This document shows positions 1-10,130 of a DNA stretch of 64,000 nt, piece after piece; the first letter of the stretch is position 1, and each line of letters begins with the position of its first letter. The notes below the pieces were generated by a model. That model was given only the letters and a program-made list of their open reading frames with translations, ran no database searches and was not told the DNA's origin. This stretch comes from Xiphydria camelus (Eukaryota > Arthropoda > Insecta > Hymenoptera > Xiphydriidae): assembly GCA_963678675.1 (NCBI GenBank), contig OY783194.1, positions 23,538,278 to 23,602,277 of the forward strand, given 5' to 3'. A program made the position numbers and the translations under genes.

Positions 1-852
1 ATGATTGTTTACTCCGGTAAACGTTGCGTTCGACTGGACTCGACGAACGAAGGAAAAATGCAACTGAGCGTCCAGCGAGCTTAGCGCCACCGTCGGAGGA
101 ACTTGCAAATTAAGCGAATCCGTGCGCTCTGTCGTTTGATCCTCGCTGTGACTCCACGGGCAACCAACCACCTCCCGTGCGACTCTCGCACTCCCCCTTT
201 ATCGCGCGACTGCGGAGTACCGTCGAGAGGACCGCTGCGGAAAACGAGCTATACGAGTCGCGCGGCGCAGGGGACCACCTCGTGTCCCGACACTGTGGAT
301 GTTGTTCGTTCTTCATTTAGCGCTTCGGGTCTGACGCGGTTAACATGTACCCGCTAACGAACCCATTGTGGCAGCTCGGCTAACATTTGCTCTACTAATC
401 CCGAACGTTATTCGCGGCTTTAATGCGTCGGTCCATGTAATGGAACAATGCGGAACTCCTATAAGTGTCGTCACGGTCGTTGCTCTCGTCTGTACCTTCT
501 ATCGCTGTTGAAATTTCAGTCGTCCAAATCGCGCGGAGACTTTTAGTTTCGTCGAAAAAAAAAAAATGGATTTGTCGATTTCGACGGTTGCCAGCCGAGA
601 TTACTGGTTGAAATAATCGAGGATTATTTTGCCGCGAAAATAACTACTTTAACGAAGACACTCTTTGCTCGTCTTTCTATCTACACATTTCTCATTTTTT
701 CGGTGAGAATTATAACCATTGAGTTTTTTATACAGATTGTAACTTCTGCTCTAATGGATCAACCTACTATACCTACTGAGAGAAAAGTAGATGGTAAAAT
801 CAATCATAGTTGCATGGTTGAATTTTCCTGGTTGCTAGTACCTACTACATTT
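1..852. other. Unassigned left edge
   Basis: The first ~540 bases are relatively GC- and CpG-rich and the rest is AT-rich. Short overlapping open frames occur on both strands, but none has a recognisable domain or a good splice context. It could be a non-coding exon or conserved regulatory DNA. Nothing firmer can be said. Confidence 0.3.
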
Positions 853-972
853 GAGGAGCACAGTTCCAAAACTCGTTTAGTCCATTCGCAGTTTGTCCTA
901 TAATTGCTAATAGTTTAGCGATTATAAGACAAACTGCGAATGGACTAAATGAGTTTTGGAACTGTGCTCCTC
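853..972. mobile_element. 120-bp palindromic MITE, copy 1
   Basis: A near-perfect inverted repeat starts GAGGAGCACAGTTCC and ends with its complement. The two ~54-base arms differ at about three positions, all transitions, around a short AT loop near 905-918. A second copy at 47285-47404 is identical by eye over all 120 bases in unrelated flanking DNA, which makes it mobile and recent. The flanks (ATTT on the right, CATTT on the left) suggest a short target duplication. There is no coding capacity. Its RNA would fold into one long hairpin. Confidence 0.85.
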
Positions 973-1450
973 ATTTACAATTAAACGGACCATGAATGCA
1001 GTCGAAATAACCCTTGTTATGTGGTTATGGTAACAATGAGATTGTACTTTAGGATAGTCATGCACCATGATTTGGGGGGTTAATCAGAAAAATAGAATGA
1101 TGATATTACTACATAGTAACGTCAACTGTATAAAAAAAAATTGGAGACATTAATCGACTGTAGGTTGATTTGATTGCAGCAATCGTAATCTCTTGTTACT
1201 ATGACCAGAACTTCACTGTTTAGAACAATTATGGAATCATGGTTGGCGCGAAAATCCATCATGATTTCTAGTTAAATGAGGAACTTGCATGAAATTTTTT
1301 TTTCCTTGATAATTTTACTGAATGAAGCTATTGTGTTATAAAAACCAGGGAGCACTGTATTTTTTAATAATATGTAACTATATTGGAGAAAAAGAATTAA
1401 TTAATCGTGCCTCAAACGCCTAAACCACGCCCCGACCTAGAACGCAGTAT

Positions 1451-1486
1451 GATTGGCCTAGACGCTCTTACTGTTGCGTGACGTCA
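1451..1486. promoter_or_regulatory. CCAAT box + CRE octamer module 1 in MITE
   Basis: GATTGG at 1451-1456 is an inverted CCAAT box and TGACGTCA at 1479-1486 is the consensus CREB/ATF site. Spacing is 22 bases. The sites are visible directly; function is inference. Confidence 0.45.
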
Positions 1487-1572
1487 CACATTCGATGATC
1501 ATTGGCTAAATCTCCATTTTCACCAATGACTGTCGAGTGCTCCTAACTACGCCCCGCCCCAGAACACAGTAT

Positions 1573-1609
1573 GATTGGCCGATAGCGCTTTTACTGTTGC
1601 GTGACGTCA
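1573..1609. promoter_or_regulatory. CCAAT box + CRE octamer module 2 in MITE
   Basis: GATTGG is at 1573-1578 and TGACGTCA at 1602-1609, so the order and near-spacing of module 1 are repeated. A third CCAAT lies between the modules at about 1522. Confidence 0.45.
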
Positions 1610-2124
1610 CACATTGCTTCTCGCCGTTTGCGCGGCTCTTTCAAACGCTACATTTTTAACGCAAATTTGTGAAGGTGTCCGACATGTTAACACCATAAAT
1701 TTATATACCGTTGAAATTGTAATTTTTTACTCTATTTTTTAAGCCAATAAAAAAAATCATGCAAGTTCCTCATTATGTTTCTTCAAACCAGATTTTTCTC
1801 TCAGTATACTGGCGAAAATGTCTTTATCTACAACGAAAGTAACGGGAGGGGAAGGCTATTAAAAATTGAAATTCGCTTTCTCAAAATCGCGTATGTTATG
1901 ACTCTAATTTATAGCGAGAGAGCATCTTCAATCAAGTCCCATGACGCTATCTGTTCAAGGGACTCAGCAATCACCGTTAAATCACATCGAAAGAGAGTTG
2001 GACGTATAATGTTCCCTTTCTGCACCTGAGCACGGAGCAGCGTATCACGATTACAGTGGGTACGTGTATTCCTATATAAACCGACGATCCGAGAGTCTCA
2101 CTGTATTATCCATGCATACCTATA

Positions 2125-2684
2125 TACCGGGTGTTCTCAAACCCCTGACCCAGAGGAAAATCCCATGTTCATTAAAAAATTACGGACATAATGCAATTGA
2201 TTTTATTGAAATCCGTTAAGAATTTACGAAGAAACTAATTATTAAAAAGTAATTAATATTTTAAATTTATTCGACATTGATGACGTCACATCAAGGCTAA
2301 TTCAAAATTTGTTTTATATCATTAATTATTTTTTTTCATTTATTAAATTTAGGAATATATTTTTTAAGAGGTTATTTATAGGTTTAGATGTTTATTCTTT
2401 TTGATTAATCTTTTATCTTTATGAATTTTTGGTTTAATAATTATAGCTAGAAATATAATTTTTTATAAAAATAATGTTTATAATAACAATAGCAATTGCG
2501 ATTATCTTCATGAGCCTTGATAAGACGTCATCAATGCCGAATGAATTCAAAATATTAATTACTTTTTAATAATTAATTTCTCCATAAATTCTTAATGGAT
2601 TTCAATAAAATCAATTGCATTGTGCCCGTAATTTTTTAATCAACAGGATTTTCCTCTGGATCAGAGATTTGAGAACACCCCGTA
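2125..2684. mobile_element. Long-TIR foldback MITE with TA target
   Basis: The left end is TATACCGGGTGTTCTCAAA and the right end is its near-complement TTTGAGAACACCCCGTATA. The two arms run ~180 bases each (2127-2312 and 2507-2682) and look roughly 85-90% complementary by eye, around an AT-rich centre. The TA at each end fits a Tc1/mariner-type target. A TGACGTCA octamer sits in the left arm at 2281-2288. No coding sequence. Confidence 0.8.
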
Positions 2685-2689
2685 TAAAT

Positions 2690-3255
2690 GAGAACGTCTC
2701 CGTCGTACGCTTCTAGAAATTTATTAGGGAGAGACAGTGGCTAATTCGCTCGTGTCACTTGTCGGAAAGCATCTTCCTTGTGTATAATATATACCTACGT
2801 ACACACGGATTGGCGCGAGATTTCCGAGACGCTTGAATCAATGACGACGTATTTTGCCTCGAGAGCAAGTTGAATATAGAGCAGCGAGGTGTGCGAGATG
2901 TACTGTAGCAAGATACATTCCGTTCTGTATGATTAAATAGCGCTAAGTGAATTGGGTCTGCGTTTCGGGATGGTACGATATCATTTTTTATGCAACATCA
3001 TGGGTTTCGTTTTTACATTGGATTGTTTTACCGTAAGAATAGCTGAATAATATCGTACATTGCAACGCCTGAGTAAAAATTCGAAACTTTGTATATCTCT
3101 TCGTCGTCGTACAATTGTTTGGATAGTAATAATTCCCAAGAAATGACACCTACTGATAAGATTATTACAGTAGGATTGAAAAACGAGAGATAACTACATT
3201 ATTTTGTTTTTTTTTTATGAAAAACAAGTTCCAAAATTTAGTTCTGAAGAACAAA
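2690..3255. other. Unassigned AT-rich stretch
   Basis: No coding, RNA or clear repeat signal seen. Confidence 0.3.
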
Positions 3256-3445
3256 GTAAGCTAAGAGCTAAGAAATTCGAATCACTATTATCTCATTATT
3301 TACGAACTTCTAGCCTATACCGTTATGTACATTGTTGTAAAAGCAAATGTAATCTTCAAAAAAGTATTATATAAAAATGGGCCAAAAGCTCATCGAGAGA
3401 TAACGAGATAATAGTGATTCGAATTTCTTTTATGGCGAGTAAGAT
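3256..3445. mobile_element. ~200-bp foldback element, copy 1
   Basis: Two arms are inverted copies of each other: ATTCGAATCACTATTATCTC near 3277 and GAGATAATAGTGATTCGAAT-like sequence near 3404. Another copy with the same orientation and internal sequence (AATGTAATCTTCAAAAAAGT) is at 58317-58522 and is better preserved. Non-coding. Confidence 0.75.
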
Positions 3446-3729
3446 CATACCTATTGAACACAAATTTTGCAATTTTATAAATACAAAAATTTCATCTCTA
3501 TTCAATTTCATCAAATCAAACCACGCCAACCGAATCGGGACTGCGCTGTGCGGAACAGCACCCGCATTTCGGCGAGCATTCTCATATTATTAGCCGCGCG
3601 GAAACTTCCCGCAGCCCAACCTCAAACCGCGTCCGAGCAAGTTGCCGTAAAATTTTAGATTGTCTGCGGAACTCTGCGGCGTTACGTCTCTCCTCTACCG
3701 CATATGTACCTTCGCGTCCCTGCGAGATT

Positions 3730-4436
3730 TTAACCCCTTACTTTCTATGGTGTGCCATATATGGCACATGAAATATTTTGATATAGTTTGAGATTTAAAA
3801 AAAGTGTGATGTGATGGCCAAATGTTGACACCCTGGATTCGTGATCAGGAGGCAAAATTGCTATGGATAACATATATCGCATCAAAAGTATACCCCTCTT
3901 TTTGTTTGTCCGACCAGATGGTCGTACTCATTTTTTATATTTCTAAACGGAAACATAAAATGTCGGTCATTAAATGTGCATACCCCCCTAAATCCACCCC
4001 GAAATTACGTTTATGCCATTTTAGGGGTAAGAAATCAGTAGAACGTTCGAAACAGCAGTGGCTTGCAAATTTTTAAGAGATTTGATGAATAATTGCAGTC
4101 AGAATTGAAAATAATCGATTTTTTTTAATGACAATTAAGATGGCTGTAGCTCGGAGTGGGTGTATTTTAGGACACATGTTTATAGGAAAAAAAAAAGTCT
4201 TATTTTGATCTCAAAAATACGCCTTTCAAATATTTGTACTGAATTTTCAAACCCCCTGTATGTCATTAACTGCATAGTATGCCACATATGGCATATTAGG
4301 TTTTTCTCGAAAATAAATATTAAATTTTTGCAAAAAATAGTCTTTTAGTGTTATTTTCTTCTATAAAAGGTCAAAATTAACCTACAAAATTTTTCTTTTG
4401 AAGATATAAAAAATCATGCAGTAGGTAAGGGGTTAA
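3730..4436. mobile_element. 707-bp TTAA-flanked MITE (piggyBac-like)
   Basis: It begins TTAACCCCTTAC and ends GTAAGGGGTTAA, so terminal repeats of about 12 bases start at a TTAA on both sides, the piggyBac signature. The right subterminal sequence (AAAAAATCATGCA before GGGTTAA) matches the end of the piggyBac remnant at 30985-31016, which suggests that family as the autonomous parent. Two internal palindromes contain CCATATATGG and CCACATATGG. Short open frames inside match no transposase. Confidence 0.7.
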
Positions 4437-4950
4437 GCGCTCATGGCAGCAATCGTTCTCACGGATGGAGCTCGCGCGCTGCGTCGTGCTTTTGTTACCT
4501 ACTCCGTTTCCGCCGCATGCCACGTGCGTCGCTGCTGCCGCCGCCGCCACTGCCGCACAACGAATAATTTATTTACCGGTGCTCCACTATTCCTACACCG
4601 GCGACGAGACCCGGCGTAATCTTACCCGACAGCCAGCTATACGGCGAATCAAATAAAGTTCAATGCGAGCCCGCTCGACGAAACTTGGAGTCTCGACTGC
4701 GCTTTCGAGTCCATTTATATCCATTATCCGTGAGCCGGAGTGCGCGAGCGACTGCGGCTCAGGACTTCTTCCGCCCGCGCGCGAAAAGCCATCCGTGCTG
4801 AAAGTAATATAATATCGCACGTAGGAATATACATCCTATTGACTTTATCTCCGTTTCTCACACTCTTCGACGACTTCGAAGAAGAGGGGAAGCTGATGTA
4901 TCTGTAGTCAGGTTCTCTTGCTCGATGCACATTCTATGTATACATTGAAC
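4437..4950. other. CpG-rich stretch without identified gene
   Basis: GC-rich sequence with codon-like GCC/CGC runs around 4510-4560 and several short frames on both strands. No domain and no convincing splice sites. It may be regulatory or non-coding exonic DNA. Confidence 0.3.
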
Positions 4951-4952
4951 AA

Positions 4953-5147
4953 TAAGATACTTTTTTTAATTTAATTTTTAATAGTTATCAGGCCAAACAA
5001 CAACAACAAGATTTTCAATACACGTCTGACGTTTCGGTTCCTCTTCGAACCCTCTTCAGAGACGTAATCTACATTTTAAAAATTAAATAACATAAATTTT
5101 AAACTACTACAAGCAACAGAAGTATTATCTTAAGAAGATACTTTTTT
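4953..5147 (-). mobile_element. Small retroelement-like insert carrying a hammerhead motif
   Basis: A 13-base direct repeat AAGATACTTTTTT occurs at 4953-4965 and 5135-5147 and looks like a target-site duplication around a ~170-bp insert. The insert has a CAA repeat (CAACAACAACAAG near 5000) and a hammerhead-ribozyme-like core read on the minus strand. Hammerhead motifs of this minimal type are known from Penelope-like retroelements. Assignment to that group is an inference, because no reverse transcriptase is present. Confidence 0.5.
5022..5065 (-). ncRNA. Hammerhead-ribozyme-like motif
   Basis: Read on the minus strand from 5065 to 5022, the order is stem I 5' strand ACGUCU, core CUGAAGA, stem II GGUUC/GAACC with one bulged G and a short loop, core GAAAC, then GUC, then AGACGU. 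AGACGU pairs perfectly with the first six bases. CUGANGA and GAA are the invariant core elements, and the A at the N position is permitted. Stem III is reduced to AC/GU with no loop, so a monomer would be weak and a dimer more plausible. Confidence 0.55.
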
Positions 5148-5177
5148 GTTAAACAACTTTCGAATAATTTACCTGCA

Positions 5178-5540
5178 TGGAAAAAAATGGTCGTGGCAAT
5201 TATTTCATTGGTAATCATTTGAGTTTGGTAATCGACACTAAATATCTTTATAGGTTGAACTCTAACCAGTAAGTAGACGACAAAATCCAGTGAATGAACA
5301 AAACTTTACAATTGATAGGCATCGAAGTGTTTATTTACTCATGAATTCACTCTAGTTGTAATAATAATTTATTTAGTTCTGGCAACTAAAAATGATATAC
5401 AGCATTTACAATATTTGGTGGCAAATTTATCATTACAGTAACTATAATTATAGTAAGAATTAAAGCCGTGTTTGTCATTTCAAAAATATTGCTATAATTT
5501 TTACTACAATTTTAGTTATTGCAACAATAAATTATCCGTA
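5178..5540. repeat. AT-rich foldback repeat (GTAATTGTAGCAACTA family), copy 1
   Basis: It starts with GGAAAAAAATGG and then a diverged version of the sequence at 17560-17620. Inverted matching sequence (TTTAGTTATTGCAACAATAA) closes it near 5512-5532. Related copies are at 7370-7570 and 17549-17726. Non-coding. Confidence 0.5.
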
Positions 5541-6899
5541 ACATGGGAATTTCGCATACATATGCAGGAAATTATTATATTAACGTTAACGATTTCTTTT
5601 CTTTTCGTTTAGTTCTATAATTTTCGAGTAAATATCTAGTCTTAAAGCGAATTTTTAGAATCTCCTCTTAGTTACACTACTTTTTCAATCAGCTTCAAAT
5701 GTTAGTATCTTTAATACTAAATGATGGATAATTATTTGTCTAATATAAACTGTACGAAATAACTATCTTTTAATTAAATTAAAAATTAAGCTAGTAAGCT
5801 TTTCTTATCGGGCTATTTTATCACTCGTACACAGTACCTACGATATATACGCGATATGAAAAGGAGAGGTCAAATATATTTTTAACTTCCAACACACATT
5901 CGATAGAGATTTAATGCCCTACATCCCGGATTGCAATTGAGAGCCCGCTCTCCTCTGTATTAATACCTGACTACAAAAAGTATAGTCGACACCCTATCCG
6001 ATACTCGTGGTGTTATAAAGTACCTGCGCTGCTTCCCCTCTCTCCCTCATAAGTTTGTAGGCTGCTGTGTATCGCGGGTCCAGTTATTAAATAAAGTTCT
6101 GGCAGGGTTGAATATTTTATATGAAAAGTTCGATCGAGATGTACAATACTAAACCGGTGGCTGTGGTCGAGTTTTATGCTTCGAATATCCTACCTGTGAG
6201 AGCATAGGTTTTCTGTTTATGTTTGAAACGAATTCCAGACTTGCGGTATCATGCATTTTCGTCCTGGTATTTTAAAATATTATTAATTCCAGACCAAAGC
6301 AAACTGCATAAAAAAGCAAATTATATAATTTTAAGTAATCACGAAGTTATAAAATGTCTATATAGGTTTAAATAATTTTTAAAATAATTACTTTTAATAA
6401 TTCTCTTCAAGTAGTTATTGATTATTCTAAAAAAGCTGCGTAATTTTGAAGAATTTTTCTGGAATAGTTTTTCATGATTTTTTTCATATATCTAAAAAAT
6501 TAAGAACTAAAATTAGACCAATATACAGAGTGGAGACCAACTCCAACGGTACATATAGGAGACGCGTGAGCAGCTCGCATGCTGCTGACGAGCAGAAATG
6601 TCCGCAAAGGACAGAGGGTATGCAACAGGAACGCTTTCAATGCAAAGCCCGTCTTTCGGTTGACGTTCTTGCTCGTCGTACGCCACCTGTGTACCAAAAG
6701 CTGGTCTCCGACGTGTAGGTACATAGATCACTTTGTGACGAGCCTACACCCTTTTGGCACGGGGACAACCAAATTCAACACCCCTCGCGGGATTGTTCCG
6801 TTTCTGTGGTATTAGATTTTCATGGACGAGCCAAACCTACGATGAAAAAGATTCGAGATGCGAACAAAATTTAGGAACCAAATTTTTTGGTTTTTAGAG
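5541..6899. other. Unassigned stretch, partly GC-richer
   Basis: AT-rich sequence to about 6530. From 6530 to 6830 it is GC-richer, with overlapping frames of 60-90 codons on both strands. This second part adjoins the mariner fragment and may be more of it or older inserted DNA. No domain was recognised. Confidence 0.3.
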
Positions 6900-7209
6900 T
6901 TACAAAGTCACCATACCTCGTGCTACGACCTAATTAAACACAGTCTGAAAAAAACCTCGGATTTCCGCCTACTGACATAAGATACTATTTCCGCTTAAAA
7001 AACGAATAACACCACGAACTTCACACTCGGCGGTAGGAGCGAGTGGAGTCTTCATGGCGTAACTGACCTTGCGATGAATGCACGCGCATAGGAACTTTAC
7101 AGGACTTGCACTACACACAGACAAATATTCCTTCCAAATTTCAAACGTTTCCCGCCAACTGAGCGGGTTTAAAAAAATAGTGGAACTTACTTTTTAGACA
7201 CCCCTCGTA
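6900..7209 (-). pseudogene. Mariner-like transposon fragment: terminal repeat and transposase N-terminus
   Basis: On the minus strand, a mariner-type end TACGAGGGGTGTCTAAAAAG starts at 7209 next to a TA. About 150 bases later an ATG at 7055 opens a frame reading MKTPLAPTAECEVRGVIRFL, the familiar start of many arthropod mariner transposases (the helix-turn-helix module). A stop appears about 28 codons in, and the rest of the transposase is absent or unrecognisable. No matching second terminal repeat was found. A dead, truncated copy, distinct from the mariner at 53273. Confidence 0.65.
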
Positions 7210-7369
7210 CATAATGGAATTTTTGATCTGAAAAGAAAATTTGACCTGATGGAGCCTAATATTGTTACGAGAATTAAATTACGGTGATATCCCAGGTAAT
7301 TCTCTCGTTGGATCTGAATCATGAATAATTAGAACCAACAGATACTTGCTGCACTCAGGAAGTTTAATA

Positions 7370-7570
7370 TAATCGTGACAACTATTTTAGTAACAACTAT
7401 TCGAATTTGACAATCAGCACTAATGTTTTTAGTTGTCATAATTATTTTGAACTACTAGAACTACAAAAATTATTTCAACAACTATAAAAAGAAATTAGTG
7501 CCGATTACCGAGCTCAAAAATAGTTACCACAAAAATAATTGTTGCAACTACATTTTCCCTTTTTTTTTCA
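7370..7570. mobile_element. AT-rich foldback repeat, copy 2
   Basis: The arm GTGACAACTATTTTAGTAAC at 7375 is the diverged inverse of GTTACCACAAAAATAATTG at about 7524. GCACTAAT and ATTAGTGC mark the inner ends (about 7419 and 7496). Same family as 5178-5540 and 17549-17726. Confidence 0.6.
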
Positions 7571-7624
7571 AAAATACTTCTTAACTCTTGAAAAATGTCA
7601 TACCACACAAGTATTCATTCGTGC

Positions 7625-8330
7625 TTAAGGGGGGAGGGGGGGGAGGGTTTAAAAATGCCTATTCTTATAGTAAAGCATTTAAAGAATGTTGTGTCCAAAT
7701 TTCAAGTCAATCGGAGCAAAACTCTCAGTCATAGACCTTTAAGTCTCCGCTCCTCTAATACTGCGGAGCGGCAAGAACTCGGCGCTTTAAAAGCTTGTTT
7801 CTCGAAACCAAGTTTTAATTAGTCCGTGGACATCGTCATTTAAAAACTACTACACTGATTCTTTTCAAATTGTGGACACACTTTCTACATATAAAAAACC
7901 AGACCCCTACATTTTTTGTTACATTAAGGGGGTTTTACAGCAACAAAATGACGGATTTTTTCGTGAAAAATTGCAATTTTTACTTCAAACAACCACCAAA
8001 AATTTTTAAATGGAAAAAAAATTAAAGAAAAACGCGGGGGTCTAGAAAAACATCTGTTTTAACTAAATTGCTTTGATTTTTTGATTTGAGATAATTCTGC
8101 GCTGAAATATAGTGTCCACCGCAAATCATCTTTTCTAAAAGGCGTCCTCGAAAATGCTTCGTCACCGGCTTATTTCTCAATATTTTTTACAAAAAAAAAT
8201 TACAAAATGTTGTTCGAATGATGCTTTGTAACATGCGAAACATTAGAATATATCTACTTCAACAATAGCTCTAAAAAAATTCGTGAAAATAGAGTTATTT
8301 TCCACGCGTTAGACCCCCCCCCCCCCTTAA
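7625..8330. mobile_element. 706-bp TTAA-flanked element with G-tract/C-tract ends
   Basis: It opens TTAAGGGGGGAGGGGGGGG and closes with a run of 13 C then TTAA, so the termini are complementary homopolymer-rich repeats bounded by TTAA on both sides. The interior is AT-rich, with another TTAAGGGGG near 7926. A frame of 75 codons at the left edge has no recognisable domain. TTAA targeting suggests a piggyBac-like non-autonomous element. Confidence 0.6.
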
Positions 8331-8816
8331 AGAGGATGTCACTGTCCAGTCGCACGACAAAACCCTCCTGCAAGAGTTCATCGCGATGACTTTCACATCA
8401 AGATAACTCGGATCACCCGCGACGATACTGCAATCGCAAGAGCGATAGCAGCTGCGACGATTGTACCCGCTATCGAAATAGATCTCGTCTGAACGACGTT
8501 GATCTTGGCTGCGCTAGTGCACCTATATGCACGATGTGGAAATCTTCTTTCTCTCTCCACCTTTTCCACCACTTCCGGCGAGATGTGAAAAGAGTGCCGT
8601 TGGCCAGTGAGATCCCCCTTATTCCGACAGTAGAGACCTAGATACCCAGATTTCTTTCGAAGAGGAGGCGTCGTCGACGCATGGAGCTGAAACAAAACCA
8701 CCTTCTTGCCACGGGCGAAAGTCAAATTATGTACAAAAACAATAGTAGCCGCTATAGGCCGCTGTACTTGCATTGGACGTGTGTACTTTGAGAAGTTTCG
8801 TCTTAAAAATGGTTGC
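8331..8816. other. Unassigned GC-moderate stretch
   Basis: A 126-codon minus-strand frame (8393-8773) is open but shows no domain and no sensible splice context. It is not supported as a gene. Confidence 0.3.
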
Positions 8817-9063
8817 GATTCAGTGAATACCAGAAGAATTTGTTACGCATTCTACTGAGATTCTGGAATCGCATTCCGGAATTAGAGCCGTTTTCCATTG
8901 GGATTCCGGAATCGCACCGGAATGCGCAACAAATTCTTCTCGAATTCCGGTATGCGATTCTAGAATCTCAGTAGAATGCGCAACAAATTCTTCTCGAATT
9001 CCGGAATGCGATTCCAGAATCTCAGTAGAATGCGCAACAAATTCTTCTGGTATTCACTGAATC
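8817..9063. repeat. Foldback with internal 54-bp tandem repeat
   Basis: A 64-base arm at 8817-8880 is the inverse of 8999-9063 with a single mismatch by eye. Between the arms, CAACAAATTCTTCT recurs at 8927, 8981 and 9035 with an exact 54-base period, each time with GAATTCCGG and GCGATTC nearby. The structure is a hairpin whose right half has been tandemly expanded. Confidence 0.8.
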
Positions 9064-9099
9064 GGATTCCGGAATCCGATTCCAGAATCCCAGTGTGAA

Positions 9100-10110
9100 A
9101 CGGCTCTTAGAATCAACCCCGCCTGCGGTTTCTCGCCCCGTACCGGCGCAAGGTCGCGAGATTCGAACGAGAATCGGACCGACACGCAACCCTCCCTCCT
9201 CCCACATTACTCGAGTATTGGCGACCGTTAAAAGCGCGTCATCGATCAGCCCCGAGATATATCCAGCGTGCCGGCAGTGCTCCAAGCGGAAACCCACATA
9301 GGTACCCGCGCGGATCATTCTCGCGCGGAGGCTTCCAATCGAAGGGATCGACACGATGCCCGCTCGTGACCATCAGTGGTACACGCGGGGGGCAACCGTG
9401 CGTACATACACATATCCGGAGGTACGCGAAAGCCAGGGGCTTGCTTGCACCTCTACTCCTCGCTTCGCGCGCCGTAGCAATAGTCGTGCGACGGCGTCGG
9501 ACAGTCGAGGCCGGGACGCGAAGCGAGAGCGCCCCGCCACCGTGGAGAGCCGCGGCAGTGGCGAGCCGTGCGTGCGCAGGGACGTACCGGAGCGCCGAGG
9601 CGCCCTCGACGGAGAGAGGCGCAGGCGTGCGCCCGCGGTCCGAATCCCGCCACCGCCGACGGAACCACGCCACTCCGCCCCCGGCACGGCACACGGCCGC
9701 GCGATCGCCCCTTCGGCAACCGACGCATCCTCGCCCCGATTCGACGGAGCAGCGCTCTCCTCCGCGTAACGTTCGTCGTCGGTGCCGGTACGTACGCGCG
9801 GCGGCATGGCAGAGCCGGGTTCGCGGCGCACGGCGGGGCGAGGGTCGTGGAGGTGCGACGGCGGTGCCGACCGGGAAGGTTTCGTTCGTTGATGGGAGTC
9901 GCGTCTATGCCGTTGCATCTCGTGACGCGAAGTGGAGAAGAGCTCGGGATTCGAGTTCGGGAAAGTTGTGAAAGGGAGAGAGAGAGGGGGAGGAGGATCG
10001 TGTAGTCTCGAGTGCGCAAGGAACGGTTCCCCGCGTGATTCGTTCGGCGGATAATCGCGCGCGAATGTCGAAGGTGGGGTGAGGCGTACGATTGATTCTT
10101 GTTAGCGGAA
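9100..10110. other. GC/CpG-rich island
   Basis: About 1 kb of sharply higher GC and dense CpG in an AT-rich window. Long open frames occur in several phases on both strands (for example 9366-9971 + and 9453-10133 -), as expected when stops are rare, and none shows a domain. It lies about 2.2 kb upstream of the 12328 gene and could be its distal promoter or a non-coding first exon. GTACGT at 9788 would serve as a donor. That link is inference. Confidence 0.5.
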
Positions 10111-10130
10111 AAGTGCGCGACGAACTTTGA

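Larger units (their letters stand above)
1276..1773. mobile_element. 498-bp MITE carrying CRE and CCAAT motifs, copy 1
   Basis: The ends are ATGAGGAACTTGCATGA and its exact reverse complement. A diverged copy in opposite orientation lies at 34745-35245. Inside are two tandem-like modules, each with a CCAAT box (GATTGG) followed ~20-30 bases later by the palindrome TGACGTCA. GC-box-like CGCCCCG strings lie nearby. No transposase is present. The superfamily is unclear because the target duplication is ambiguous. Confidence 0.85.

Noticed and set aside
6446..6815. Cluster of overlapping frames near the mariner fragment
   Set aside because: Four frames on both strands cover the same GC-richer patch. 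None reads as transposase, so the mariner call was limited to 6900-7209.
5178..7570. LTR retrotransposon suggested by similar repeats at 5178 and 7370
   Set aside because: The two copies are foldback elements with internal inverted arms, they occur a third time at 17549, and no gag/pol sequence lies between them.
7836..8330. Virus-derived sequence suspected from the odd G/C-tract borders
   Set aside because: No viral protein motif can be read in any frame, and TTAA borders with complementary ends are better explained by a transposon.
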